From Sphaerochaeta pleomorpha str. Grapes (GTDB lineage Bacteria > Spirochaetota > Spirochaetia > Sphaerochaetales > Sphaerochaetaceae): a stretch of DNA of 64,000 bases. Position 1 is the first letter of the stretch, and every line of letters begins with the position of its first letter. The position numbers were made by a program, and so were the translations under genes. A model generated the notes under the pieces. That model saw nothing but the letters and a program-made list of their open reading frames with translations. It was not told where the DNA came from and made no database searches. The stretch covers positions 2,046,001 to 2,110,000 of the forward strand of contig NC_016633.1 in the NCBI RefSeq assembly GCF_000236685.1, in the 5' to 3' direction. Positions 34,448 to 43,103 of the stretch are shown here, piece after piece.

Positions 34448-37400
34448 TTGATAGCACGAGACCTTCGCATTTCAATCCGTACACGGACTGAAATGGATTT
34501 TTTTTTAGCATTGTTTCCTTCAAATTCCGGTTTGGATGGCTTATATAAACAGGCAAGTGAATTGGCCCATACTTACAATTCCATGGTCCACAAACGACAG
34601 GGAAAAGAATACCTGTCAGCTGGAAGACTGCATGCAACTGCAGTTCTTCATCTAATCTACCAAACGGTATTGAGCAGATATCTTGAAGAGACCGAACCTG
34701 ATTTCTTCACCCGACTGACAACGCTGGTTTCCAAAAACCATGCAACCCAGGATGTGCTGGCATTCTATGTAAAGGAATTCCCATCCCCTTTACTCATCGA
34801 GCAGGAGCCGCCCCTTACTTTTTACATGGAAGAATCCCTACGGGGTTACTTTGTGCACCAGGTAATGATAGAAAACCCCGCACTGGTAAAAGCGGCAAAG
34901 CCTTTTATCAGTCCTGAAGGTCTCTCGTTCCCCCGTGCATCCCAGGCCCTGACGGCCCTTCTTGGCGGTTATTCCCAAGGGGCTGCCCAGATGACTAACA
35001 GCGAAGAGGATATTTTCTCTTTTTTGACCCATCCTGCGAAACTCTATCCGGATTCGCTCACTGAACAGATCCAATTCATTTCAGAAACCTGGGGTGATTT
35101 CCTACCCTTCGAAATGACACAATTGCTTTTAAGGTCCATCGATTACGTACAGGAAGAGGATAAACCCCATTTCTTCCCAGGGCAGGACGCTGGAGGGAAA
35201 GGCACTACAGAAGTTCCCGACTATAGCATCATCATGGAGGAATACGAGGCTTTCTCCGCTGACCGGAACTGGATGCCGAATGTTGTCATGATTGCAAAAA
35301 GCTCGCTGGTTTGGCTCGACCAGCTATCCAAGTCGTATGGGTACCCAATTACTACCCTATCAGACATACCCGACCAGGAACTGGACCGGTTGCACCAGCA
35401 AGGATTCACGGCCTTGTGGCTGATCGGTCTCTGGGAGCGTAGCAATGCGTCCAAGAAAATCAAGAACCTTTGCGGAAACCCTGAGGCTGAGGCTTCAGCC
35501 TATTCCTTGAAAAACTATGAAATAGCCAACGCCATTGGGGGATGGCCTGCATTGGAAAACCTACGTCAGCGTTGTGCCGAGCGAAACCTCAGGCTTGCAA
35601 GTGACATGGTTCCCAACCATTGCGGTATCGATGGGGACTGGGTCTTTGAACACAGCGAATATTTCATTCAGCAAGATACCGCTCCCTTCCCTTCGTATAC
35701 CTATAATGGGCCCAACCTTTCAGATAATGACCACATCGAGATCAAACTCGAAGACCATTACTATGATCGTACCGATGCTGCCGTGACGTTCCGCAGAAAA
35801 GACCTGCAAACAGGAAAAACCAGCTATATCTACCATGGTAATGACGGGACTTCGATGCCTTGGAATGACACTGCACAGCTCGATTACCTTAATGCTGAAA
35901 CCAGAGAGGCTGTCTACCAACAAATCAAGCATGTAGCAAAAAACTTTCAGATCATTCGTTTCGATGCTGCCATGACCCTTGCAAAGAAGCATATACAGAG
36001 ACTCTGGTACCCAACCCCTGGAAACGGCGGAGATATTGCAGGAAGGGCGAACTTTGGGCTTAGCGACAGAGAGTTCAATGAAAGGATTCCCCACGAATTC
36101 TGGCGAGAAGTCGTTGACAGATTGAGTGAAGAGCTCCCGGATACCTTGCTTTTAGCTGAGGCCTTCTGGATGATGGAAGGTTATTTTGTAAGAACCCTGG
36201 GAATGCATAGGGTCTACAACAGCGCATTTATGAATATGCTCAAGAACCAGGAAAACCAGAAATACAGGGAAACTATCAAAAATACCATTTCCTTTGAACC
36301 GGAAATACTGAAACGCTTCGTAAATTTCATGAACAACCCTGATGAAGATACTGCCATTGCCCAGTTCGGGGATGGAGATAAGTACTTCGGGGTATGTACG
36401 TTGTTGTCAACGATGCCAGGCCTTCCCATGTATGGCCATGGCCAAATCGAAGGCTACAAAGAAAAATATGGGATGGAATACCGCAGGGCCTATTGGGACG
36501 AGAAACCCAACCAGAACCTCATTGAAGAACATAGACGGAGAATTTTTCCTCTCTTGAAAAAGCGCTACCTGTTCAGCGGTATCGACTATTTCCAGTTATT
36601 TGACCTAGTCGACAATTCAAAAGTCCAGGAATCGGCCTTCTGCTATATCAACGGTACGGAAAACGAACGTGCAGTCGTGCTATTCAACAACCAATATGAA
36701 GCTGTCGAGGGGTGGATAAAAACCTCTTCCCCCAAAATGGTGAAACATAACAACGGGGAAAAATATACCGAAGAGGTTTCACTTGCTGAAGCTGTAGGGT
36801 TGACCGTTGGGGGACGGAGATATGTTTTATATGAATCCTTCCCAGAAAAACTCACCTACCTGAGACCCTCCCTAAGGGTTTTTGACGAGGGAGCACAGAT
36901 TCATCTCAATGGCTACGAGGTCAAGATTTTCCTGCATATCAGGGAAGTGGAGGATATCGATGGAACCTACGGGGAACTCTATGCCTTGCTTGACGGAAAA
37001 GGAATCGCAAATATTGAACAGGAAATTCTGGCTCTTCGCCTGAGACCTGTTTTCAAAGTCATGGAACCTTTGCATAGCGAACAATTTTCAAAACTTTTGG
37101 TTGCCAGCATCCAAGGCAAAGCAACCCCCCAGCATGAAAGAAAGTTGATATTGACCCTTGCCGAGGTCTATACCCATCTCAATGCAATCGTTGAGACGCT
37201 GCATCCTTCCGCAATAAAGGCTCTGCCCTGTCTTCCCCTGGAAATAAACCCCTCACAAATGCTTGCAGAAATCCAACGGTTCACTACTCTCTTCAAGAAA
37301 GGGATCGAAAGTTCCTATTTTTGCCAGGGAGCCGCTATCATGGACGAGTTTCCGACGATTATGGCTGCATCGATGTTTCTCAAACCCTTCATTAAAGAAA

Positions 37401-37804
37401 CTGACAGCATAGCTGATGCAATGAAAGCCAGCGACCAGCTGTTACTGCAGAGATTTTTCTCTGATTTCTTATCTGAGGCTGGATTTAGGGATTCACAGGC
37501 AAGAAAAGCCTGTCATAGTGCCGCAATCCTTGCCTCTGCAAGCTACGTTATCGCAGACACGGAAAACGACCCGAAAAAAATACTAGGGATATTACTGGAA
37601 GACGAAGCACTGAGAACGTACGCGAATTGCAATGAGTACCAAGGAATAACCTGGTACAAGAAGGAGGCAATGCAAGAGATTATTTTTCTAACGGCCCTGT
37701 CAATGCAGGTACTCAAAGGGAAAAAGGATACTTCAGCTTTTGTTCGGGTATTGACTGAAGCAGAAACCTCTGCCGAATACCAGCTCAACAAGTTGCTCAG
37801 TTAA
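34448..37804 (+). CDS. Large GH13 alpha-amylase-family enzyme with extra N- and C-terminal regions
   Basis: This 1118-residue protein acts on alpha-glucans and has no signal peptide, so it is cytoplasmic. The catalytic barrel occupies about residues 290-700 and shows ASDMVPNHCG (region I), RFDAAM (nucleophile D506), LLAEAFW (acid/base E571) and NNPDED (third carboxylate D632; His replaced by Pro). About 280 residues precede it and 400 follow, neither recognised. The start is TTG with GGGAGG 6 nt upstream; no better start exists. A glycogen-processing hydrolase or glucanotransferase is likely, but the specificity is open. Confidence 0.82.
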   Translation: MIARDLRISIRTRTEMDFFLALFPSNSGLDGLYKQASELAHTYNSMVHKRQGKEYLSAGRLHATAVLHLIYQTVLSRYLEETEPDFFTRLTTLVSKNHATQDVLAFYVKEFPSPLLIEQEPPLTFYMEESLRGYFVHQVMIENPALVKAAKPFISPEGLSFPRASQALTALLGGYSQGAAQMTNSEEDIFSFLTHPAKLYPDSLTEQIQFISETWGDFLPFEMTQLLLRSIDYVQEEDKPHFFPGQDAGGKGTTEVPDYSIIMEEYEAFSADRNWMPNVVMIAKSSLVWLDQLSKSYGYPITTLSDIPDQELDRLHQQGFTALWLIGLWERSNASKKIKNLCGNPEAEASAYSLKNYEIANAIGGWPALENLRQRCAERNLRLASDMVPNHCGIDGDWVFEHSEYFIQQDTAPFPSYTYNGPNLSDNDHIEIKLEDHYYDRTDAAVTFRRKDLQTGKTSYIYHGNDGTSMPWNDTAQLDYLNAETREAVYQQIKHVAKNFQIIRFDAAMTLAKKHIQRLWYPTPGNGGDIAGRANFGLSDREFNERIPHEFWREVVDRLSEELPDTLLLAEAFWMMEGYFVRTLGMHRVYNSAFMNMLKNQENQKYRETIKNTISFEPEILKRFVNFMNNPDEDTAIAQFGDGDKYFGVCTLLSTMPGLPMYGHGQIEGYKEKYGMEYRRAYWDEKPNQNLIEEHRRRIFPLLKKRYLFSGIDYFQLFDLVDNSKVQESAFCYINGTENERAVVLFNNQYEAVEGWIKTSSPKMVKHNNGEKYTEEVSLAEAVGLTVGGRRYVLYESFPEKLTYLRPSLRVFDEGAQIHLNGYEVKIFLHIREVEDIDGTYGELYALLDGKGIANIEQEILALRLRPVFKVMEPLHSEQFSKLLVASIQGKATPQHERKLILTLAEVYTHLNAIVETLHPSAIKALPCLPLEINPSQMLAEIQRFTTLFKKGIESSYFCQGAAIMDEFPTIMAASMFLKPFIKETDSIADAMKASDQLLLQRFFSDFLSEAGFRDSQARKACHSAAILASASYVIADTENDPKKILGILLEDEALRTYANCNEYQGITWYKKEAMQEIIFLTALSMQVLKGKKDTSAFVRVLTEAETSAEYQLNKLLS

Positions 37805-37846
37805 GGTCCGATCAATCTGTGTTTATCCTCTTTGGCCTATGTTTGA

Positions 37847-37875
37847 TTGACTTGACGCTACTGATAAGATACTCT
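37847..37875 (+). promoter_or_regulatory. Promoter of the symporter gene, leaderless type
   Basis: TTGACT (37847-37852), 17 bp, TACTCT (37870-37875), then 8 nt to ATG 37884. No Shine-Dalgarno is present. Confidence 0.6.
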
Positions 37876-37883
37876 TGGTAACT

Positions 37884-39131
37884 ATGAAGACGTGGATAAC
37901 TTATCTGGCTGCAACTGCCTTGGGGTTGGCTGCAACACTATTATTCGGGGATATGGAGACATTCAGGCAAGCGATGTATACCATCACTGCCCTTTTTGTT
38001 CAGGTTGGTGGATTCGTTTTGATTCCACTGGTTTTTTTTGGATTCTCATCAGGAATCGCTTCCTTGCGAAAAGATGCAAAGGGGGCGGTATTTGCCCGAA
38101 CGTCCATACTTTGGAGTATTATCTCTACTCTCTTGCTTGCAATCTGCGGGGCTTTGGCATTTAGGCTTTTCCCTGTATCCTTCCCTGCAAGCAGCACAGC
38201 AGGTACCGATCCATCGGTAATAAAAACGGTAGCTAGCCAATCAATCTCGACGCTTTTCAATTCCATGCTTCCGGTCAACCCTTTCTATTCCCTGTCTTCT
38301 GCAGAAAGCTTCCTTCTTCCCGTCCTCGTGATCGCATGCATCTTTGGCTATTTTTTGAAGCCAAACGTTGAAGTTATCAGGCCAGCCTACGTAACCATGA
38401 ATTCCCTCAGTGAAACAATGTTCCGTCTTGCCAGGTCCTATGCAATGATTGGCCATTTCTTCATCTTTTTCGCTTCTTCCTACTGGTTCTCCCGATTGCA
38501 GGCAGAAGGTACCATTTTTGTTTCTGCAAAATTTCTCCTGCTTCTGATGATTGCCACAGTAATCGTTGTCTTGGGGATATTGCCACTTCTCTTTTCCTTA
38601 TTGACGAAATTCAAGGTTAATCCCTACAGATTGATATACCGGATGCTTTCACCTGCAATAGCGGCACTCTTTACCGGAAGCATTTTCTTTACCAGCCCCA
38701 TGACCATCTCTCTTTCAAGGCATAACCTAGGGTGTCAGAAACGAGTCAGTGCCACGGCAGTCCCCTTGTATACACTTATTGGACGGGGAGGGTCGGCTAT
38801 GGTCGCAACGGCAAGCATCTCATCCTTGCTCTATGCTGCCCTAGGGACAATACCTACTGGCAAAGTCCTTTTGTTCGTAGCCCTTTGCTGTGCAGGAGTC
38901 TCCTATGCAAGCTCTCTTTACCTGGGTTATGAGGTGTTCTTCATTGCAATCATTGCGTTGAAATGGCTGAAGATCGATCTATACGGTGCCGAAATGACAC
39001 TCATTGGGATTATGCCTCTGTTGAACGGCATTGGGGTATTGATTGATTCCTTTGTTGCTGCACTGGGGACCAGTTATACGTGTCAGAGGATGGGGACCAG
39101 GGTTGAGACCGCCTACCCTGACATAATCTAA
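37884..39131 (+). CDS. Dicarboxylate/amino-acid:cation symporter (DAACS family)
   Basis: This 415-residue membrane protein follows the GltP/DctA plan: FVQVGGFVLIPLVFFGFSSGIASL in the N-terminal half, and the hairpin and TM8 region later (FTSPMTISLSRHNLGCQKRVSATAVPLYTLIGRGGSAM; PLLNGIGVLIDSFVAALGTSYTCQRMG). The substrate is probably glutamate, aspartate or a C4-dicarboxylate with Na+ or H+. The typical NMDGT motif is not conserved, so the specificity may have drifted. It is followed 6 bp later by a membrane protein gene. Confidence 0.82.
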   Translation: MKTWITYLAATALGLAATLLFGDMETFRQAMYTITALFVQVGGFVLIPLVFFGFSSGIASLRKDAKGAVFARTSILWSIISTLLLAICGALAFRLFPVSFPASSTAGTDPSVIKTVASQSISTLFNSMLPVNPFYSLSSAESFLLPVLVIACIFGYFLKPNVEVIRPAYVTMNSLSETMFRLARSYAMIGHFFIFFASSYWFSRLQAEGTIFVSAKFLLLLMIATVIVVLGILPLLFSLLTKFKVNPYRLIYRMLSPAIAALFTGSIFFTSPMTISLSRHNLGCQKRVSATAVPLYTLIGRGGSAMVATASISSLLYAALGTIPTGKVLLFVALCCAGVSYASSLYLGYEVFFIAIIALKWLKIDLYGAEMTLIGIMPLLNGIGVLIDSFVAALGTSYTCQRMGTRVETAYPDII

Positions 39132-39137
39132 ACTAAA

Positions 39138-39908
39138 ATGGCAAAAAACGTTCGTTTCGTGTTATTGGCTATCCAAGGGATACTGACAATACTCTTTATC
39201 CTACTCATTTCCTATTCCCTGTATCTTGCCTTCGCTCAAGGGACGGAGGTTATGTCTCTGCTTCCATATTTTATCCCCGCCTTGATCCATTTGCTCATCA
39301 CCTTTACCGCAGCGCTTTTGCTGAGCCTTTTCTATAGGACAAACATAGGGGCAGAAGCCCAATTCCTCCCGATATTGTTCTTGGTAATTGCATTGGAGAA
39401 TGTAAAGATACTTCCGATATTTTTCAATTCTACCCATTTTTTGATGCTTAATTACGAGTGGATCGCTATCGTTTTCCAGTTTTGCTTTCTTTTTTCATCC
39501 TTCCTGTTTCTTGCCTCAAGCTTATTCATCCAGAACATGAATGCGACAAAGATGGGTCAATATGTATTCGTAGCGGCCTCTTGGTCACTATTTCTTTCCA
39601 TAATCGTGCCTATCTCCACAAATGCAAGTTCCTATTACAAGGTAATCTCCATAGCAAGCAAACCGTTTGTAGCCGTTGGGGTATTTATAAGCCTTCTGGC
39701 TATCATGACGTTCTTGCTCTCATTCGTCCGGGACAAAGACCAGAGACATTTCCTCGCACGCTGTGTTTCATTTGCCTTTATCATTGCAGGAAACACTACG
39801 ATAACGCTTGCCCAGAACCTGCCTACCATGATTATTGGTCTGGTATTATACACCTTCGGTATCATTACTTTGCTTCTGATTACTCGTACCTACCATATCT
39901 GGGCATAA
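39138..39908 (+). CDS. Seven-helix membrane protein of unknown function
   Basis: This 256-residue protein has seven clear hydrophobic segments and few charged residues, with no recognised family motif. The architecture (short loops, last helix ending in ITRTYHIWA) resembles small 7TM proteins of unknown role. There is no Shine-Dalgarno, and it starts 6 bp after the symporter stop, so it depends on translation of that gene. Confidence 0.6.
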   Translation: MAKNVRFVLLAIQGILTILFILLISYSLYLAFAQGTEVMSLLPYFIPALIHLLITFTAALLLSLFYRTNIGAEAQFLPILFLVIALENVKILPIFFNSTHFLMLNYEWIAIVFQFCFLFSSFLFLASSLFIQNMNATKMGQYVFVAASWSLFLSIIVPISTNASSYYKVISIASKPFVAVGVFISLLAIMTFLLSFVRDKDQRHFLARCVSFAFIIAGNTTITLAQNLPTMIIGLVLYTFGIITLLLITRTYHIWA

Positions 39909-39990
39909 CGTATCATTGCTCTCGGTCAGATACATACCATTCAATAACAAAGATTCCATTGCCCTGGCAAATAAAGAGTAGTCTTGTACA

Positions 39991-40023
39991 AAAAAGAAAA
40001 TCCTTCCTTGATGCAAGGAAGGA
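39991..40023 (-). terminator. Rho-independent terminator of the TRAP operon
   Basis: A perfect 10-bp stem (TCCTTCCTTG / CAAGGAAGGA, loop ATG) lies about 45 bp past the permease stop. Read on the minus strand it is followed by TTTTCTTTTTT. Confidence 0.8.
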
Positions 40024-40065
40024 AAAACAGTGGAAGATAGCTACGTTTCTAGTATTGGAAGAGTA

Positions 40066-41991
40066 TCAAGAAAGCGTAGCATTATCTGGAACTTTACCTT
40101 TTTGCTTTGCGCGAAAGGTGATCAGCGAGAAGACACACAGGGCAATTACCAATCCAGCAATATCGGCAACAGGGTCGGGAACCAGGAGAAGAATCGCCGT
40201 AAAGAACATCAAAACCCGCAATCCAAGGTTGAGGGGTAGCATGCACCAGCCTTCAAAGGAAGAAGCCATGAGCAAGACAGCAAAGACAGCAATGGCGATT
40301 GCATAGAGAGTCGCCCCTATTGATGTTTCCACTATCAGCAAGCCGGGGTAATAGATAAACAGGAAAGGAATGATAAACCCTGCGATACCAAGCTGAAAAG
40401 CCTTCATCCCGGTTCTCATAGAATCAGACTCGGCAATACCTGAGGCTGCATAGGCAGCCATGGCTACCGGTGGGGTGATAAACGAAATGATTGCAAAATA
40501 AAACACAAACAGGTTGGAGGCAAGGAGACCTATACCCGCTTGCAACAACGCCGGGGAGGCGACAGTCGCTGCAATGACATAGGCAGCGGTTGAAGGCAAT
40601 CCCATCCCAAGGATGATACAGGCTATCATAGTCAAGAAAAGCATCATAAACAGGTTTCCATGCGAGAGCTGGAAAACAATCTGCGCAAAACGGACCCCCA
40701 GACCAGTCATACTGACAATTCCGATAACAATCCCTGCCGAAGCACAGGCAATGGTTACCGGTACAGAAGACTTTGCCGCATGTAGGCATACAGCCTTCAA
40801 TTCTGCCCAGGGAAACCTGTGCTCATGGGCAAGGGTTCTCACTATACCGATTATCAAGATGGAACCGATGGCAAACAATGCGGAATAGCTTGCGGAAAAA
40901 CCAAAACCCAACAGACAGAAAATCAAGACAGCCAAGGGCAGAAGGTGAAAATACCCTTGTTTCATAATTATTCTCGCGTTCAATAGTTTTGCATTTTTTT
41001 CTGGCTGGATCCCAAGACGGCCAGCTTCAAAATAGACAGCCGCACCCAGACTGAGGTAATACAATATACCGGGAACCAAAGCAGCAAGGATAATAGTCGA
41101 ATAGGCAATCCCTGTCATATCGGCCATGACAAAGGCTGCGGCGCCCATAACTGGAGGAAGAATCTGACCCCCTGTCGAAGCAACGGCCTCCACGGCACCT
41201 GCATATTCCTTCGAATAGCCGACTTTCTTCATCAGGGGAATGGTGAAAGTCCCGGTCGTCACGACATTAGCTACCGCAGAACCATTGATAGACCCCATCA
41301 GGGCGCTGGATAAAACAGAAGCCTCAGCAGGGCCTCCTCGCATTTTTCCGGTAAGTGCATAGGCAAGGTCAATAAAAAACTTACCTGAGCCGAATTTATC
41401 CAGCAACTCCCCGAAAATGATATACAGCACTACAAAAGAAACGGCAGCCCCGATCGGCGTACCGAAAATACCTTCATTGGTCCAACAGACATAGCTGGTG
41501 ATATATTCAAGGCTGTACCCGCGATGGGCGATTACATTCGGCAGATAGGGACCAAGTACCGCATAGGAGAGAAATACCAGGGCAATGACCGGAAGGGCAA
41601 GGCCGATAGCCTGACGGGAGGTCTCCAAAATCAGGAGAAGCAGCAGGAACCCTACGACCATATCCAGTGAAGTTATGCCCCAGATGCCTTTCTCACGGAT
41701 GACATCGGGAGTTGTCTGTGTCAGGTAATAGACCCCGAGGGCCAAGACAACCAGTAAAAATATTGACGAAAAGATTTTTTTTCCGATAGGTTGTTCTTTC
41801 TGGAGGCGATAGAGATACCAGACAAGCATCAGGGAAAAAAGATGAATTACCCTGGACTGCATCACACTTACTGAGGTGTTCATGGTAATGTACAGGTGAA
41901 AAAGACATATTGCTACAGAAAGGATAAAAAGGATATGCCGCAGGGTTTTTCCTTTTACTGATTGCTGGTTTTGCACGGATACTATCTCCAT
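40066..41991 (-). CDS. TRAP transporter fused permease (DctQM type, TAXI system)
   Basis: This 641-residue inner-membrane protein has about 16-17 helices. The first four (residues 15-120) correspond to the small DctQ subunit and the rest to the DctM subunit. Family signatures include SSALMGSINGSAVANVVTTGTFTIPLMKK, GGQILPPVMGAAAFVMADMTG and GMGLPSTAAYVIAATVASPAL. Fused DctQM permeases pair with TAXI binding proteins, as here. The gene follows the TAXI gene after a 79-bp gap with a strong hairpin. Confidence 0.92.
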   Translation of the reverse strand: MEIVSVQNQQSVKGKTLRHILFILSVAICLFHLYITMNTSVSVMQSRVIHLFSLMLVWYLYRLQKEQPIGKKIFSSIFLLVVLALGVYYLTQTTPDVIREKGIWGITSLDMVVGFLLLLLILETSRQAIGLALPVIALVFLSYAVLGPYLPNVIAHRGYSLEYITSYVCWTNEGIFGTPIGAAVSFVVLYIIFGELLDKFGSGKFFIDLAYALTGKMRGGPAEASVLSSALMGSINGSAVANVVTTGTFTIPLMKKVGYSKEYAGAVEAVASTGGQILPPVMGAAAFVMADMTGIAYSTIILAALVPGILYYLSLGAAVYFEAGRLGIQPEKNAKLLNARIIMKQGYFHLLPLAVLIFCLLGFGFSASYSALFAIGSILIIGIVRTLAHEHRFPWAELKAVCLHAAKSSVPVTIACASAGIVIGIVSMTGLGVRFAQIVFQLSHGNLFMMLFLTMIACIILGMGLPSTAAYVIAATVASPALLQAGIGLLASNLFVFYFAIISFITPPVAMAAYAASGIAESDSMRTGMKAFQLGIAGFIIPFLFIYYPGLLIVETSIGATLYAIAIAVFAVLLMASSFEGWCMLPLNLGLRVLMFFTAILLLVPDPVADIAGLVIALCVFSLITFRAKQKGKVPDNATLS

Positions 41992-42019
41992 TAATGAGAA
42001 AACTCAGAACAAGGGTAGT

Positions 42020-42049
42020 CCCTGGATTTCCTTAAAGGAATATCCAGGG
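42020..42049 (-). promoter_or_regulatory. Intercistronic stem-loop between TAXI binding protein and permease
   Basis: CCCTGGAT (42020-42027) pairs with ATCCAGGG (42042-42049). The inner TTCCTT/AAGGAA extends the stem to about 14 bp with one bulge. It resembles the hairpin between aapJ and aapQ in position and probable effect. Confidence 0.6.
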
Positions 42050-42070
42050 CAACCCCATACCAGTTCGAAA

Positions 42071-43084
42071 TTACCGGGACTCGGGGGGTATCAAGCTTTG
42101 ATCAATGGTGAAGCCTTTTTCCCTGAAATAGGTAAGGGCACCGGGATGCATAGGTACAGAAAGCTCTGCAAGCGCAGTATCAAAGACAACCTGTTTTGAA
42201 ACAGAGGCCGTGACACTACCCCATTCCTCTCTGTTTTCCCAGATAGCTTTCACCATCCGATATACTTCATCTTCGCTGAGGCCTGCTTTTGTCGATGTCA
42301 GCATGATAATCCTGCTGATAGGAACAGTAATTACCGAATCTACATTGGCATACGTTCCGGCGGGAATCTCAAAGCGAGTCCAGAAGGGGAACGCCTCATA
42401 GAAAGCGGGATCGGTAAAGGAAATCATCTTCACTTTTGCAGAGGTGGTGAGATCCATCAACGCGGCCGATTTAAGAGGGTGTGTACAAATGAATGCCGCA
42501 ATCTTATTATCTTTGAGAGCCGAAACTGCCTCACTCTCAGGAATAAACTGCGGTTTGATATCATCGTACGACAAACCGTAGTAGTCAAGGATCATCCTTG
42601 CTGCCATTTCCCCGCCGGAACCGGCAGCCCCAACACCAATTGCCTTGCCCTTAAAATCCTGTATGCTGTTAATAGGACTATCGCTCAGGGCGAAAACCTG
42701 GATATAACTGTAGATGGTACTGAACAAGGACCGAAGATCATCTGCTTTCCGCTTCTCGAAATCCCCCTTGCCATTGAAAGCAAGCCAAGCGATTTCACTT
42801 TGCGAAATTCCCATCGCAAGTTTTCCAGAGGTAAGGTTCCTGACGTTTTCAACCGAGGCAGCAGTTGCTTCACCGGTACAGGCAATCCCCTCGACATGCT
42901 TGGTAATGGTCTCAGCCATAGCCACCCCCATGGGATACAAAGACCCTGCAGTCCCTGCAGTCCCTATGGAAAGCCTCTTTAAAGATGATCCTGCAACGGT
43001 AGAGGAACTCTCCTGTCCTCCCTGTGCAAAACCCCCTGTAATACAGAGCAGAAAAACCAGAAGTACCGAAAATAGTTTTTTCAT
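42071..43084 (-). CDS. TAXI-family TRAP transporter solute-binding protein
   Basis: This 337-residue exported protein starts at the Met with AAAGGAG-like Shine-Dalgarno (43084); a longer ORF start would overlap aroA. A signal peptide (MKKLFSVLLVFLLCITGGFAQG) precedes a domain beginning LKRLSIGTAGTAGSLYPMGVAMAETI, the hallmark of TAXI proteins. GKAIGVGAAGSGGEMAARMILDYYGL follows. TAXI systems import acidic amino acids or dicarboxylates using ion gradients, and the ligand here is unknown. It lies 20 bp after aroA. Confidence 0.9.
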   Translation of the reverse strand: MKKLFSVLLVFLLCITGGFAQGGQESSSTVAGSSLKRLSIGTAGTAGSLYPMGVAMAETITKHVEGIACTGEATAASVENVRNLTSGKLAMGISQSEIAWLAFNGKGDFEKRKADDLRSLFSTIYSYIQVFALSDSPINSIQDFKGKAIGVGAAGSGGEMAARMILDYYGLSYDDIKPQFIPESEAVSALKDNKIAAFICTHPLKSAALMDLTTSAKVKMISFTDPAFYEAFPFWTRFEIPAGTYANVDSVITVPISRIIMLTSTKAGLSEDEVYRMVKAIWENREEWGSVTASVSKQVVFDTALAELSVPMHPGALTYFREKGFTIDQSLIPPESR

Positions 43085-43103
43085 GAAAATCTTCTCCTTT
43101 TTT

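Noticed and set aside
39458-40306. 282-codon plus-strand ORF overlapping the 7TM gene and the TRAP permease end
   Set aside because: It overlaps two supported genes and includes the TRAP terminator hairpin; the Tyr/His/Cys-rich sequence looks non-coding.
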